Source of the DNA: Methanosarcina sp. UBA293
GTDB lineage: Archaea > Halobacteriota > Methanosarcinia > Methanosarcinales > Methanosarcinaceae
DNA length: 26,779 bases
Assembly: GCA_002499445.1 (NCBI GenBank)
Contig: DALS01000057.1
Location: 1-26,779, forward strand
Direction: 5' to 3'
Made by a program: the position numbers and the translations under genes. This document shows, piece by piece, positions 1-7,291 of the stretch (position 1 is the first letter of the stretch; each line of letters begins with the position of its first letter). The notes under the pieces are model-generated. The model worked only from the letters and a program-made list of their open reading frames with translations, was not told where the DNA came from and did no database searches.

Positions 1-132
1 TTTTATACTACTCATAAGGTCAACAAGTTCTACAAAATTCCTATAGTCTGTACTTATATACTCCTTCAGTAAAACAAGGACAAGAAGCTGATGTTGAGTA
101 TAAACATGTTTAGAATATTTGCAGGAATAAAG

Positions 133-153
133 GTTCAGTCTGGAAGACTGAAC
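133..153. repeat. 8-bp perfect hairpin
   Basis: GTTCAGTC at 133-140 and GACTGAAC at 146-153 form a perfect 8-bp stem with a 5-nt loop. The following tract (gttttgag) is only weakly T-rich, so this may be the end of a transcript entering from the left or a chance hairpin. There is no gene around it. Confidence 0.4.
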
Positions 154-209
154 TGTTTTGAGACTGAGCTCAAGAAATTTAATATACTTATTTGATGACA
201 ATATGGGAC

Positions 210-260
210 GCTCCTCGTTTTTTGTGGGACAAAAAATAAGGAGCATTTTTACAATTTTAT
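210..260 (+). terminator. Intrinsic-type terminator, long hairpin plus T tract
   Basis: GCTCCT (210-215) pairs with AGGAGC (239-244). Inside it TTTTTTGT (218-225) pairs with ACAAAAAA (229-236) around a GGG loop. A T-rich stretch follows up to about 280. The structure would end transcription coming from the left of the window. The long A/T inner stem is striking, and an old insertion-element end is an alternative reading. Confidence 0.55.
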
Positions 261-310
261 TTTTATATATTTTTGGGTAATAACAGAATATAGAGGATTT
301 CTACAGAGCC

Positions 311-405
311 GAAGATCTTATTTTCTAGAATAAAATATTCGATATAGGAGCAGGACCGGGGGGCATGCTGAACAAAAAAGTATTGAAAAATTCCCAAATT
401 GATTA
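311..405 (+). pseudogene. Remnant of a SAM-dependent methyltransferase (motif I only)
   Basis: One frame from about 311 reads EDLIF, a stop codon, then NKIFDIGAGPGGML and a further stop at about 405. D-I-G-A-G-P-G is the SAM-binding motif I of Rossmann-fold methyltransferases. The upstream stop, the early end and the lack of any downstream methyltransferase sequence suggest a gene fragment. A chance match in a short frame cannot be excluded. The rest of 1-585 holds no gene that I can support. Confidence 0.3.
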
Positions 406-445
406 GTATGGAATGGCTCAAAATTGATTAGTATGGAATGGCTCA
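396..445. repeat. Perfect 25-bp tandem duplication
   Basis: The 25-bp unit at 396-420 (starting AAATTGATTAG and ending GGCTCA) is repeated without change at 421-445. Perfect identity points to a recent duplication. It lies about 140 bp upstream of the broken transporter gene and could alter its promoter region, but no function is visible. Confidence 0.85.
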
Positions 446-585
446 GGTACTTTTTACGTTCATAGCATAATTGTGATATCATCATTTTTCTTGCTTCTGA
501 GCCACTGGTGCTTCTGGTTTATGATAATTTCTGAGAATTAAAGAGAAAACTGTCCTCAAGAAGTAGCCATTCATGAAAGCTGAAT

Positions 586-1994
586 ATGTCGATAATGGAA
601 AGAGGAAAAGGGAACCTGGGGAATAAGTCTCAAGAAATGAGCCCTGAGGAAAACATGAAAAAGGAAAACAGAAGCCAGAAAGACAATCCAGCCTTTCAGA
701 CCGGAGAAAGCGTTTCCCTTCTTCCAATCCTTGCTGTTAATTTTATAAGTACTCTTGGGTTCAGTATTGTACTCCCATTCCTGGTATTTCTGGTTAACCG
801 GTTGGAAGGAAATGCTTTCATTTACGGGTTGGCAAGTTCGATATATCCGGCTTTTCAGCTAATAGGAGCCCCTATTCTGGGCAGATGGTCTGACACTTAT
901 GGCCGTAAAAAATCCTGATTTTAAGCCAGTTAGGGACTTTGCTCTCATGGATTATTTTTCTTGGGGTTATTTTTCTTCCGGTCACAAGCCTTTTTAAAAT
1001 TGATTCCAGCGTCCTTGGAGCCTTTACAATTACCTTACCCCTTGTAGTGCTCTTTTTTGCAAGAGCTCTTGACGGGCTTACCGGGGGAAATGTGTCAGTA
1101 TCTAATGCCTATCTTGCAGACATAACTACAGAAAGGGATAGAAGCCGAAATTTTGGGAAAATGTCGATTTCCGAGAATCTGGGATTTATAGTTGGACCTG
1201 CACTTGCCGGAATATTGAGCGTGACAGTATACGGAAACCTGGCTCCTGTTCTAGGAGCAATAATAATCTCACTTATTGGAACCTTGCTGATTATATTTTA
1301 CCTTCCTGAAAGTAAAGAGTGTGCTCTAGAAGAGTTTGAAGAAGCTGAGAATATACGGAAAATTCTTGGTTATGAGATCAGGGAATGCAGAACCACGAAG
1401 GAGATAAAGAAACCTGATTTCAGGGAGGTCTTGAGGCTTCCAGATATCCCCTACATGCTGGGTCTGTACTTTCTAATTGATCTTGGCTACAATGTATTCT
1501 ACACGGCTTTTCCCCTGCACGCAATTTCAGCCCTCAACTGGAGCATTGCCAAAATGGGCGTTTATTTTACGGTACTGAGCAGACTTCTGATAATCGTGCA
1601 GAGTACCGTGCTTCCCAGGGCATCAAGAAAGTACTCGGATGCAGCCCTTATAATCTTTGGAAGCCTCGTGCTTGGTACTAATTTTCTACTTCTGATCCCT
1701 GGAAACCTTTTCCTTACTTATCTTGCGGTAGGGTTTTTTGCGCTTGGGGACGGGCTAATGTGGCCTTCTTTTCTCTCCCTTCTATCAAAGGTTGCAGGAA
1801 AAGAATACCAGGGTACTATACAGGGATTTGCCAGCAGTTTCGGAGGTCTTGCCAGTATCACCGGATTAATTCTTGGAGGCCTTTTATATGAAAAGCTTGC
1901 TGGATCCTCATTTTTGATTGCAGGTCTGGTAATCTACACTGTTTTCTTACTCAATTTCCGTCTCAGGCATTTTGAAAGAAAGATAGAACACTGA
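586..1994 (+). pseudogene. MFS transporter, frameshifted
   Basis: This is a major facilitator superfamily transporter, probably a DHA1-type drug or metabolite antiporter of about 468 residues if repaired. The first frame (586-918) ends just after motif A (G-R-W-S-D-T-Y-G-R-K-K, about residues 98-108), which lies between TM2 and TM3. The protein continues from 912 in another frame (I-L-I-L-S-Q-L-G-T, then the remaining hydrophobic helices) to 1994. Adding one A to the six-A run at 907-912 restores a single frame, so one base was lost there or was misread in sequencing. The TTG at 939 is not a convincing independent start. The true start may be ATG 655, which has TGAGG upstream, rather than ATG 586, because residues 1-45 are hydrophilic. 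The protein would sit in the cytoplasmic membrane; its substrate is unknown. Confidence 0.8.
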
Positions 1995-2025
1995 ATTGGA
2001 AAATTTAAATGATACATTAAATCAT

Positions 2026-2049
2026 AGTTTAAAATGCGCGTTTTAAACT
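2026..2049. promoter_or_regulatory. 24-bp near-palindrome between genes
   Basis: AGTTTAAAA (2026-2034) and TTTTAAACT (2041-2049) are perfect 9-bp inverted arms around TGCGCG. The site lies 32 bp after the transporter stop and about 90 bp before the next start. It could be an operator for a dimeric regulator or a transcript-end hairpin. The lack of a T tract after it favours a binding site. Confidence 0.4.
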
Positions 2050-2141
2050 AAATAAGTTAAATCTTCAAAAACAATTTTAACTAACTAAAAATCTAACGGA
2101 AAAATACTGGCAAAAAATGGGATCTCAGACCGAGGTTTAGT

Positions 2142-2584
2142 ATGAATAATACATCCAAGCTGTTAATGATTATTCTCATGGTTGTAACTGCAGTAATAGT
2201 TGCACAACTGATTGATCATCCTCCTAGAGAAAATAGAGTAGTAGACCGAGACAATATTATGGGAAAGAATTCACTGGACCTATTTGTAAGCGAGTCCTAC
2301 AGCTATGAAGACAGGCTCTTGTTTGTCACAATCCAAGGAATCCAGACTCTAAATTTGACTGTTACGTGACGTATGAGTTCAAGGAAGATAGAAATTCCCT
2401 TGAAAGCGCTAATAAAAAGTTTTATGGAAATGTTTCGGTTGAAAACCCGATTGTGTTCGAGTATCCTAGGAAGAAAGATTCCACATATGAACTCGAAGTC
2501 AAGATAGAAGATAAAAGTGGAATCAATCTGCACAAAAGCAAGATCAAAATTAGTCCTGCAGCCATAGAGAGTGAAGCAAATTAA
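2142..2584 (+). pseudogene. Small membrane-anchored extracytoplasmic protein, probably frameshifted
   Basis: The first frame (ATG 2142 to 2369) starts with a hydrophobic segment (about residues 6-25, L-L-M-I-I-L-M-V-V-T-A-V-I-V-A), a signal anchor, followed by a charged domain. From about 2330 the plausible protein moves to another frame (N-P-D-S-K-F-D-C-Y-V-T-Y-E-F-K-E-D) that stays open to TAA 2582-2584. The frames meet near 2325-2340, where a one- or two-base indel would join them into about 147 residues. The beta-rich C-terminal part (V-T-Y-E-F, Y-E-L-E-V-K-I-E-D) looks like a small Ig-like lipoprotein-type domain. I recognise no family. Alternatively, GTG 2366 starts a separate 72-residue gene, but that reading would leave the first ORF ending at random. 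Confidence 0.5.
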
Positions 2585-2625
2585 ACAAACCTCGAAGCAA
2601 ATCTAATTGCTGCAAAAGCGAGTGC

Positions 2626-2685
2626 GGCTAAAACAATTATCTTTTGGCTAAGGCAATTATCTTTTGGCTAAGACAATTATCTTTT
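2626..2685. repeat. Three 20-bp tandem repeats
   Basis: Units at 2626-2645, 2646-2665 and 2666-2685 share GGCTAA..CAATTATCTTTT and differ at one or two positions. They lie between two convergent genes. Each carries a short T run, so they might act as a weak spread-out terminator, but this is a guess. Confidence 0.85.
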
Positions 2686-2713
2686 TCATCTGCGGAATAC
2701 TCCCCGCATCAAA

Positions 2714-4927
2714 TCATCCCATTTTTAAAGTCTTCGCGTTTATTGCTACGATTACAGTACTTAGGCTCATAAGAACGGCACCCATAGCAGGGCTGAGTAA
2801 TATTCCATATCCATAAAGGATTCCTGCTGCAAGAGGAATTGCAAAAACGTTGTACCCTGTTGCCCAGAGCAGGTTCTGATACATCTTGGAATAAGTTTCT
2901 CTGGAAAGCCTGATGATATCAACTACGTCTCTAGGATCGTTTTTTACCAGGACAATGTCAGCGGTTTCAATTGCAACATCAGTGCCTGCTCCGATGGCTA
3001 TCCCGACATCAGCCTGGGCAAGGGCAGGTGCATCATTAACCCCATCCCCGACCATGCCTGTTATATATTGCGCCTGAACTTCTTTGACCTTCTCGGCTTT
3101 CTCATGAGGAAGGACTTCTGCGAAATAGTCGTCAAGCTCCAATTCTTGGGATACCCAGGCTGCTACATAACGATTATCCCCTGTAAGCATGAGGCATTTA
3201 ATTCCCATGCTTTTAAGTTTAGAGATAGCTTCCCTGGATTCTTTCCTGATAATGTCAGCAAGTGCAACAGCTCCAAGTACCTTTTCTTCCTCAAGCAGGA
3301 ACACAACGGTCTTCCCCTGCGCTTTGATTTCTTCAATTTTCTCGTTTTTTAGGACAATTCCATTTTCTTCAAGATAGCCAGGGCTCACAACAAGGAACTT
3401 TTTTCCTTCAACCAGGCCCTGCACACCCTTTCCGGGAATTGAACTGAATTCTTTCACAGCTCGAGTTTCCAACCCCTTTTCCCGAGCACTCTCCAAAATG
3501 CCTGTTGCAATAGGGTGTTCCGAACTAGCTTCAAGGGAAGCTGCGAGGCTTAAGATCTTTTCGTTATCCTCTCCGATTTTGTTTTCCTCTCCGACTTTGT
3601 TTTCCTCTCCGGCTTTATATTCCTCACCAGAAAGAGAAACTACATCCGTAACCCCAAACCGACCTTCAGTGAGTGTACCCGTTTTGTCAAAAATAATAGC
3701 CTGGAGATTGCGTGCTCTTTCAAAAGCCTGCCTGTCCCGGATGAGAAGCCCGGATTTTGCAGCAATGGATGTTGAAACTGCAACTACGAGAGGAATTGCA
3801 AGTCCAAGAGCATGTGGACAGGTAATAACCATTACAGTTACTGCCCTTTCCAGTGCAAAGACAAGCTGCTGACCGAAAAGAATCCAGAGAATAAAGGTGA
3901 GAGCCCCCACAGTCAGAGCTATGATTGTAAGATACATGGCAGCCCGGTTTGCCAGGTCCTGGGTTTTTGATTTGCTTTCCTGGGCAGCCCTGACAAGTTC
4001 GACAACCTGGCTTAGATAGGTATCCTTTCCAGTCTTTTCTACTCTGACAACAAAAGCTGCTTCCCCATTAATCGAACCACCTATAACTTCATTCCCAGGT
4101 TTTTTCGTGATAGGCTTTGACTCTCCGGTAAGCATGGATTCGTTGACGCTGCTTGTCCCCTCGACAACAGTCCCGTCAACAGGGACTTTTTCTCCGGGCT
4201 TGATCAGAACCTTATCCCCAACTTTTAGCTGGTCAACCCCAATATCAACAACTTCATCGTTTTTCTTTAGATGAGCAATTGAAGGCATGATCTTTACTAG
4301 CTCTTCAAGGGCTCTTGAAGCTCCCATAACAGAACGCATTTCCAACCAGTGCCCGAGAAGCATTACATCGATAAGGGTCACAAGTTCCCAGAAAAAAATC
4401 TCTCCAGGAAGCCCGAAAACTACAGCCGAGCTGTAAAAATAAGCCACGCTGATTGCAATGGCAATAAGGGTCATCATTCCAGGCATTTTTTCTGAAAGCT
4501 CTTCTTTTATTCCCTTGAGAAAGGGGTACCCGCCATAAAAATACACGACTGAGGAAAGTAAAAAAGTGAGGTAATCCGCACCTGAAACGTGAAGCTCAAA
4601 GTTAAAAAAATCTTGGATTGTAGGCGAGAGCAGCAAGACCGGAAAAGTCAGCACAAGGGAAACAATAAATCTCTTTCTGAAATCTTCAAGCATATGGGTA
4701 TGGTGATTACCATGCTCTTTCCCGCCGGCTGCCTCATGACCTTCATGCTTCATTTCTTCGTGTTTCATTCCTTCATGGTTCGCCCTTTTATGTTTCATCT
4801 CTTCGTTAGAACCATGGGAATCCCCTATCATTTCCTCTCCGGAATTATGTTTTTTATCTTGAGGTGAAGGCGTATTTACCTGAGCTTTAGAGTCATCGGA
4901 ATCCATTCTCTTTTCTTCAATCAGCAT
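2714..4927 (-). CDS. copB: CopB-type copper-exporting P1B ATPase
   Basis: This is a membrane pump of 737 residues that uses ATP to expel copper. The N terminus (about 30-80) is rich in His, Met and Glu, with H-E-G-M-K-H-type repeats. It replaces the CxxC metal-binding domains and is typical of CopB (P1B-3). The order is membrane helices from about 86, actuator T-G-E-S 267-270, metal-site C-P-H 370-372 in TM6, phosphorylation motif D-K-T-G-T-L-T 414-420, H-P 471-472, then G-D-G-V-N-D-A-P and M-S-L-S-T-V in the last helix. C-P-H separates it from C-P-C Cu(I) pumps; Ag or Cu(II) are possible substrates. A TATA box at 4955-4962 puts transcription start near 4930, so Met8 (4906) could be the real start with a short leader. 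A four-unit 18-bp repeat (3560-3631) expands the loop after the phosphorylation site. Confidence 0.93.
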   Translation of the reverse strand: MLIEEKRMDSDDSKAQVNTPSPQDKKHNSGEEMIGDSHGSNEEMKHKRANHEGMKHEEMKHEGHEAAGGKEHGNHHTHMLEDFRKRFIVSLVLTFPVLLLSPTIQDFFNFELHVSGADYLTFLLSSVVYFYGGYPFLKGIKEELSEKMPGMMTLIAIAISVAYFYSSAVVFGLPGEIFFWELVTLIDVMLLGHWLEMRSVMGASRALEELVKIMPSIAHLKKNDEVVDIGVDQLKVGDKVLIKPGEKVPVDGTVVEGTSSVNESMLTGESKPITKKPGNEVIGGSINGEAAFVVRVEKTGKDTYLSQVVELVRAAQESKSKTQDLANRAAMYLTIIALTVGALTFILWILFGQQLVFALERAVTVMVITCPHALGLAIPLVVAVSTSIAAKSGLLIRDRQAFERARNLQAIIFDKTGTLTEGRFGVTDVVSLSGEEYKAGEENKVGEENKIGEDNEKILSLAASLEASSEHPIATGILESAREKGLETRAVKEFSSIPGKGVQGLVEGKKFLVVSPGYLEENGIVLKNEKIEEIKAQGKTVVFLLEEEKVLGAVALADIIRKESREAISKLKSMGIKCLMLTGDNRYVAAWVSQELELDDYFAEVLPHEKAEKVKEVQAQYITGMVGDGVNDAPALAQADVGIAIGAGTDVAIETADIVLVKNDPRDVVDIIRLSRETYSKMYQNLLWATGYNVFAIPLAAGILYGYGILLSPAMGAVLMSLSTVIVAINAKTLKMG
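3560..3631. repeat. 18-bp tandem repeats inside the copper ATPase gene
   Basis: Four in-frame units encode residues 433-456 (S-G-E-E-Y-K, A-G-E-E-N-K, V-G-E-E-N-K, I-G-E-D-N-E). They lie in the nucleotide-binding region just after the phosphorylation motif, in a loop that is normally short. Copy number can change by slippage without breaking the frame. Confidence 0.85.
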
Positions 4928-4954
4928 ATTTCCCGATTTTCCTGATTTTAATTT

Positions 4955-4962
4955 TATATAAA
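4955..4962 (-). promoter_or_regulatory. TATA box of the copper ATPase gene
   Basis: Read on the minus strand this is TTTATATA, a consensus archaeal TATA box. Its centre is about 30 bp upstream of ATG 4927, so the transcript would be nearly leaderless for that codon, or have a leader of about 24 nt for Met8. Confidence 0.5.
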
Positions 4963-5195
4963 TATTATAGTTTCAATGTTATTTGAAAATAAAAGAACCA
5001 AATATCCTGAGATTAAAAAACCAAAACTGAGTTGTATAATCAGCTGATTCGAAGGACAAATATAATAGAAAACTTATCGAGAATATTCATAAAAAGCTGT
5101 AGAGAAAGAAAAGCCAAAGCTAAGCTATTCAAGCGTCATTCTAAGGGGTAATAAAAAGAAACATAGGCATGTTATGGACGGGTGTAAGGAGAATT

Positions 5196-5408
5196 TCAAC
5201 TGCTTCGCACATGCCGAATCCCACGACGGACTGCAAGGAATAAAATAAAGAGCATAATGACGCTAAAGATCCCAATGAAAATAGCATCTCTAAAGGCTAT
5301 GTCCAAAGGAATATGATTTATAGACCCATAATCTTCAAGCAATGAAGACATAGTTTTATTTATGTATCTAAATGAAATAAGCTTACCTGATATTACCATC
5401 AACTTCAT
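5196..5408 (-). CDS. Small single-pass membrane protein, hypothetical
   Basis: The frame encodes up to 70 residues. One strong transmembrane segment lies near the C terminus (about residues 46-61, I-F-S-V-I-M-L-F-I-L-F-L-A-V), followed by a basic tail (R-R-G-I-R-H-V-R). The positive tail places the C terminus in the cytoplasm. ATG 5408 has no clear ribosome binding site, and ATG 5351 would give a neat 51-residue protein (M-S-S-L-L-E-D-Y). I recognise no family. The gene is divergent from msrB and parallel to the copper ATPase. A chance frame is possible. Confidence 0.4.
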   Translation of the reverse strand: MKLMVISGKLISFRYINKTMSSLLEDYGSINHIPLDIAFRDAIFIGIFSVIMLFILFLAVRRGIRHVRSS

Positions 5409-5499
5409 TTTTAGTTAGTAATTAATTCTCTTGGTTCAAAGAAAACAATAATATTTCCGGAACAACTAGATTATATGCATAGGGATAGGGGGGCTGTGA

Positions 5500-5940
5500 C
5501 TGGCACAGAAAATAACTGAAAAATCCGAAGAAGAGTGGAAAAAGGTACTAACGCCTGAACAGTATCATGTCCTGAGAGAGAAAGGTACGGAAAGACCCTT
5601 TTCAGGCAACCTGTACTATAACAAAGAAAAAGGAGTTTACACCTGTGCTGCCTGCGGGCAGGAACTTTTTACTTCAGATACTAAATTTGAATCCGGAACC
5701 GGCTGGCCAAGTTTCTATGACGTGATTTCGAGCGACAAAGTACAACTTAAAGAGGACACAAGCTATTTCATGAATAGAACCGAGATAGTCTGTTCCCGAT
5801 GTGGAGGCCACCTTGGCCACCTTTTTGAAGACGGACCTGCGCCAACTGGAAAACGCTACTGCATTAATTCTATTTCGCTTAATTTCAAGAAAGAAGGAGA
5901 AGTAGATAAAAAAAGCAAAGAAGGAAAGGAAGAAGAGTAA
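5500..5940 (+). CDS. msrB: Peptide-methionine (R)-S-oxide reductase MsrB
   Basis: This cytoplasmic enzyme reduces methionine-R-sulfoxide in proteins and so repairs oxidative damage. The frame from 5500 shows the whole MsrB fold: W-K-K-V-L-T-P-E-Q-Y, zinc pairs C-A-A-C and C-S-R-C, G-T-G-W-P-S-F, G-G-H-L-G-H-L-F and the catalytic-cysteine motif R-Y-C-I-N-S. The tail is Lys/Glu-rich. Length is about 146 residues, normal for the family. The start is odd: between the in-frame TGA at 5497-5499 and GTG 5722, which is inside the domain, there is no ATG, GTG or TTG. CTG 5500 lies six bases after AGGGGGG and is my best start. Otherwise the nearby GTG 5496, in another frame, would need a one-base shift. 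The function call is firm; the start is not. Confidence 0.85.
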   Translation: MAQKITEKSEEEWKKVLTPEQYHVLREKGTERPFSGNLYYNKEKGVYTCAACGQELFTSDTKFESGTGWPSFYDVISSDKVQLKEDTSYFMNRTEIVCSRCGGHLGHLFEDGPAPTGKRYCINSISLNFKKEGEVDKKSKEGKEEE

Positions 5941-6003
5941 AAAGTAAAATCTGGGTAAGTCAAATCTCTAAGATTTGCAGATTCTATGGTTGGAGAGGGA
6001 CCA

Positions 6004-6059
6004 GGTGAAATATGAAACTAACAAAGAGTCAGATGAAATGTGAAACCAGCAAGAATACA
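6004..6059. repeat. 28-bp imperfect tandem repeat over a start region
   Basis: Positions 6004-6031 and 6032-6059 are adjacent 28-bp copies with about seven differences. The first holds GGTGAAAT-ATG and the second GATGAAAT-GTG, so a ribosome binding site and start were duplicated. Because 28 is not a multiple of 3, only the second start (GTG 6040) is in frame with the small membrane protein. Confidence 0.7.
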
Positions 6060-6228
6060 GTTTGAGATAATTGGATTTTTAATCTTTTTAATCTCTTATC
6101 TTTTATTATTTAACATATTATTTTCCATTAAAGGATCAGACCATCCTATTTACGCCCCTGGCACTCTTATTTTTTCTTTACTTGGCTATCGGCTGGGGGG
6201 CTATTTGTACAATAAATATTTCAAATGA
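6040..6228 (+). CDS. Small two-helix membrane protein, hypothetical
   Basis: The frame encodes 62 residues with two hydrophobic segments (about 10-29, I-I-G-F-L-I-F-L-I-S-Y-L-L-L-F, and about 39-55). A short loop with H-P-I-Y-A-P-G joins them and the tail is basic (Y-N-K-Y-F-K). No family is recognised. GTG 6040 is chosen because it begins the longest in-frame protein. A better ribosome binding site sits before ATG 6012 in another frame, created by the tandem repeat. It lies between msrB and the HAD gene on the same strand. Confidence 0.55.
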   Translation: MKPARIQFEIIGFLIFLISYLLLFNILFSIKGSDHPIYAPGTLIFSLLGYRLGGYLYNKYFK

Positions 6229-6349
6229 AAAAAGCCTATGAAGAGAAAAGAATTCGGAGTATCGTTGTCCGATACAGATCTATATAGAAATTTTAATGAA
6301 CTTGTTTTTCATAATATTTATTATAGATCAATGACTATTTATTGAATAG

Positions 6350-7000
6350 ATGTTGAAAGCAATAATTTTTGATGTGGATGGGGTTCTTGTAGACTCCATG
6401 CTCTATCAGGCAGATGCCTGGGTTAAAACCTTCAAAGAAGTTGGTATTAACATTACCAGAAAAGATATTTATGAGCTCGAAGGCTCAAATAACAGGAGGT
6501 TAATTAAAACAGTTTTCGAAAAAGCTGGGAAGAAGCTTGAGCCCTGGCATTTAGAGCAACTACCTGAAAAGAAAAGCAAAGCTCTTGAGTTTGATCAGAT
6601 AGAACCCTTTGAAGGCATTCTAGATTGCCTAAAAGAGTTAAGACAACATTTCAAGCTTGCTATGGTTTCAGGATCAAATATAGATACAATAAATAAAGTT
6701 GTGAAAAAGTATTTTTCTAACTGTTTTGATGTCGTAATTTCCGGGAGCGACCTTGAACGCGGGAAACCTGATCCAGACCCTTTTCTTAAAGCCCTTGAGG
6801 AGCTCAATTTAACAAAAAATGAGTGTATTGTAGTTGAAAACGCTCCTCTAGGAATAACTGCCGCTAAAAGGGCTGGACTTTACTGCGTTGCAGTTGCGAG
6901 CATGCTTGAGCCTGAAAAGGTAAAACATGCAGATTTCGTGCTTGAAGATCATGCTGCCCTGCTTGATTATTTGAAAAGTCTCATACCTGAAAAATCGTAA
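6350..7000 (+). CDS. HAD-superfamily sugar-phosphate phosphatase or phosphoglucomutase-like protein
   Basis: This is a cytoplasmic HAD hydrolase of 216 residues with the subfamily-I helical cap of beta-phosphoglucomutase and phosphatase relatives. Motif I is D-V-D-G-V-L-V-D-S (Asp8 nucleophile, Asp10 acid/base). Motif II is V-S-G-S-N near 104-108. The motif III Lys is in G-K-P-D-P-D-P. Motif IV is V-V-E-N-A-P-L-G-I-T-A-A-K-R-A-G, where Glu-Asn takes the place of the more common acidic pair. The substrate cannot be read from the sequence; a small phosphosugar is usual. ATG 6350 has no ribosome binding site, but an AT-rich TATA-like element (6312-6320) about 30 bp upstream suggests a leaderless transcript. 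Confidence 0.85.
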   Translation: MLKAIIFDVDGVLVDSMLYQADAWVKTFKEVGINITRKDIYELEGSNNRRLIKTVFEKAGKKLEPWHLEQLPEKKSKALEFDQIEPFEGILDCLKELRQHFKLAMVSGSNIDTINKVVKKYFSNCFDVVISGSDLERGKPDPDPFLKALEELNLTKNECIVVENAPLGITAAKRAGLYCVAVASMLEPEKVKHADFVLEDHAALLDYLKSLIPEKS

Positions 7001-7035
7001 GCTGAATAATTCTCGGGTTTTTCAGGAAATTTCTC

Positions 7036-7139
7036 CTAAATTTTTTCCAGCAATTCTTTAATCACTTTGGACTGTTCAGCCTAGCCACAAGTCTCCGCAA
7101 TCTCTACTTTGTTTCTGTACTTTTCATCTTCCAGAATTT
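7036..7139 (-). pseudogene. C-terminal gene fragment next to an insertion-element end
   Basis: On the minus strand from 7139 the frame reads E-I-L-E-D-E-K-Y-R-N-K-V-E-I-A-E-T-C-G, an in-frame TAG (7081-7083), then A-E-Q-S-K-V-I-K-E-L-L-E-K-I and a stop at 7036. The amphipathic, Lys/Glu-rich composition looks like real protein. The fragment begins where the IS6-like repeat at 7142 ends, as if insertion had cut a gene. The family is not recognised. Confidence 0.3.
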
Positions 7140-7141
7140 CC

Positions 7142-7228
7142 GGCTCTGCTGTAAAAATTCATAATGTAGAAGTAAAGATTTAGTTTCATAGCAAATCACA
7201 TAAAAAGTATGGATTTTGCAACAGAACC
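7142..7228. mobile_element. 87-bp miniature element with IS6-like terminal repeats (copy A)
   Basis: The left end GGCTCTGCTGTAAAAA and the reverse complement of the right end, GGTTCTGTTGCAAAA, match at most positions. They resemble IS6/IS240-family termini (GGTTCTGTTGCAAA). The element is too short to encode a transposase, so it is a MITE or a solo remnant. No 8-bp target duplication is evident. Most of it recurs at 10203-10267. Confidence 0.6.
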
Positions 7229-7255
7229 AGATTACGAGCACAAAAAAGTAATTTA

Positions 7256-7288
7256 AGCAAGGAGTTCAATACTCCATTGCTCTTTTTT
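7256..7288. terminator. Hairpin terminator downstream of the deacetylase-like gene
   Basis: AGCAA-GGAGT (7256-7265) pairs with ACTCC-(A)-TTGCT (7271-7281) around TCAAT, and six T follow on the plus strand. On the minus strand the same hairpin comes just after the large secreted-protein gene and is followed by an AT-rich run. It can serve either strand. Confidence 0.65.
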
Positions 7289-7291
7289 AAT

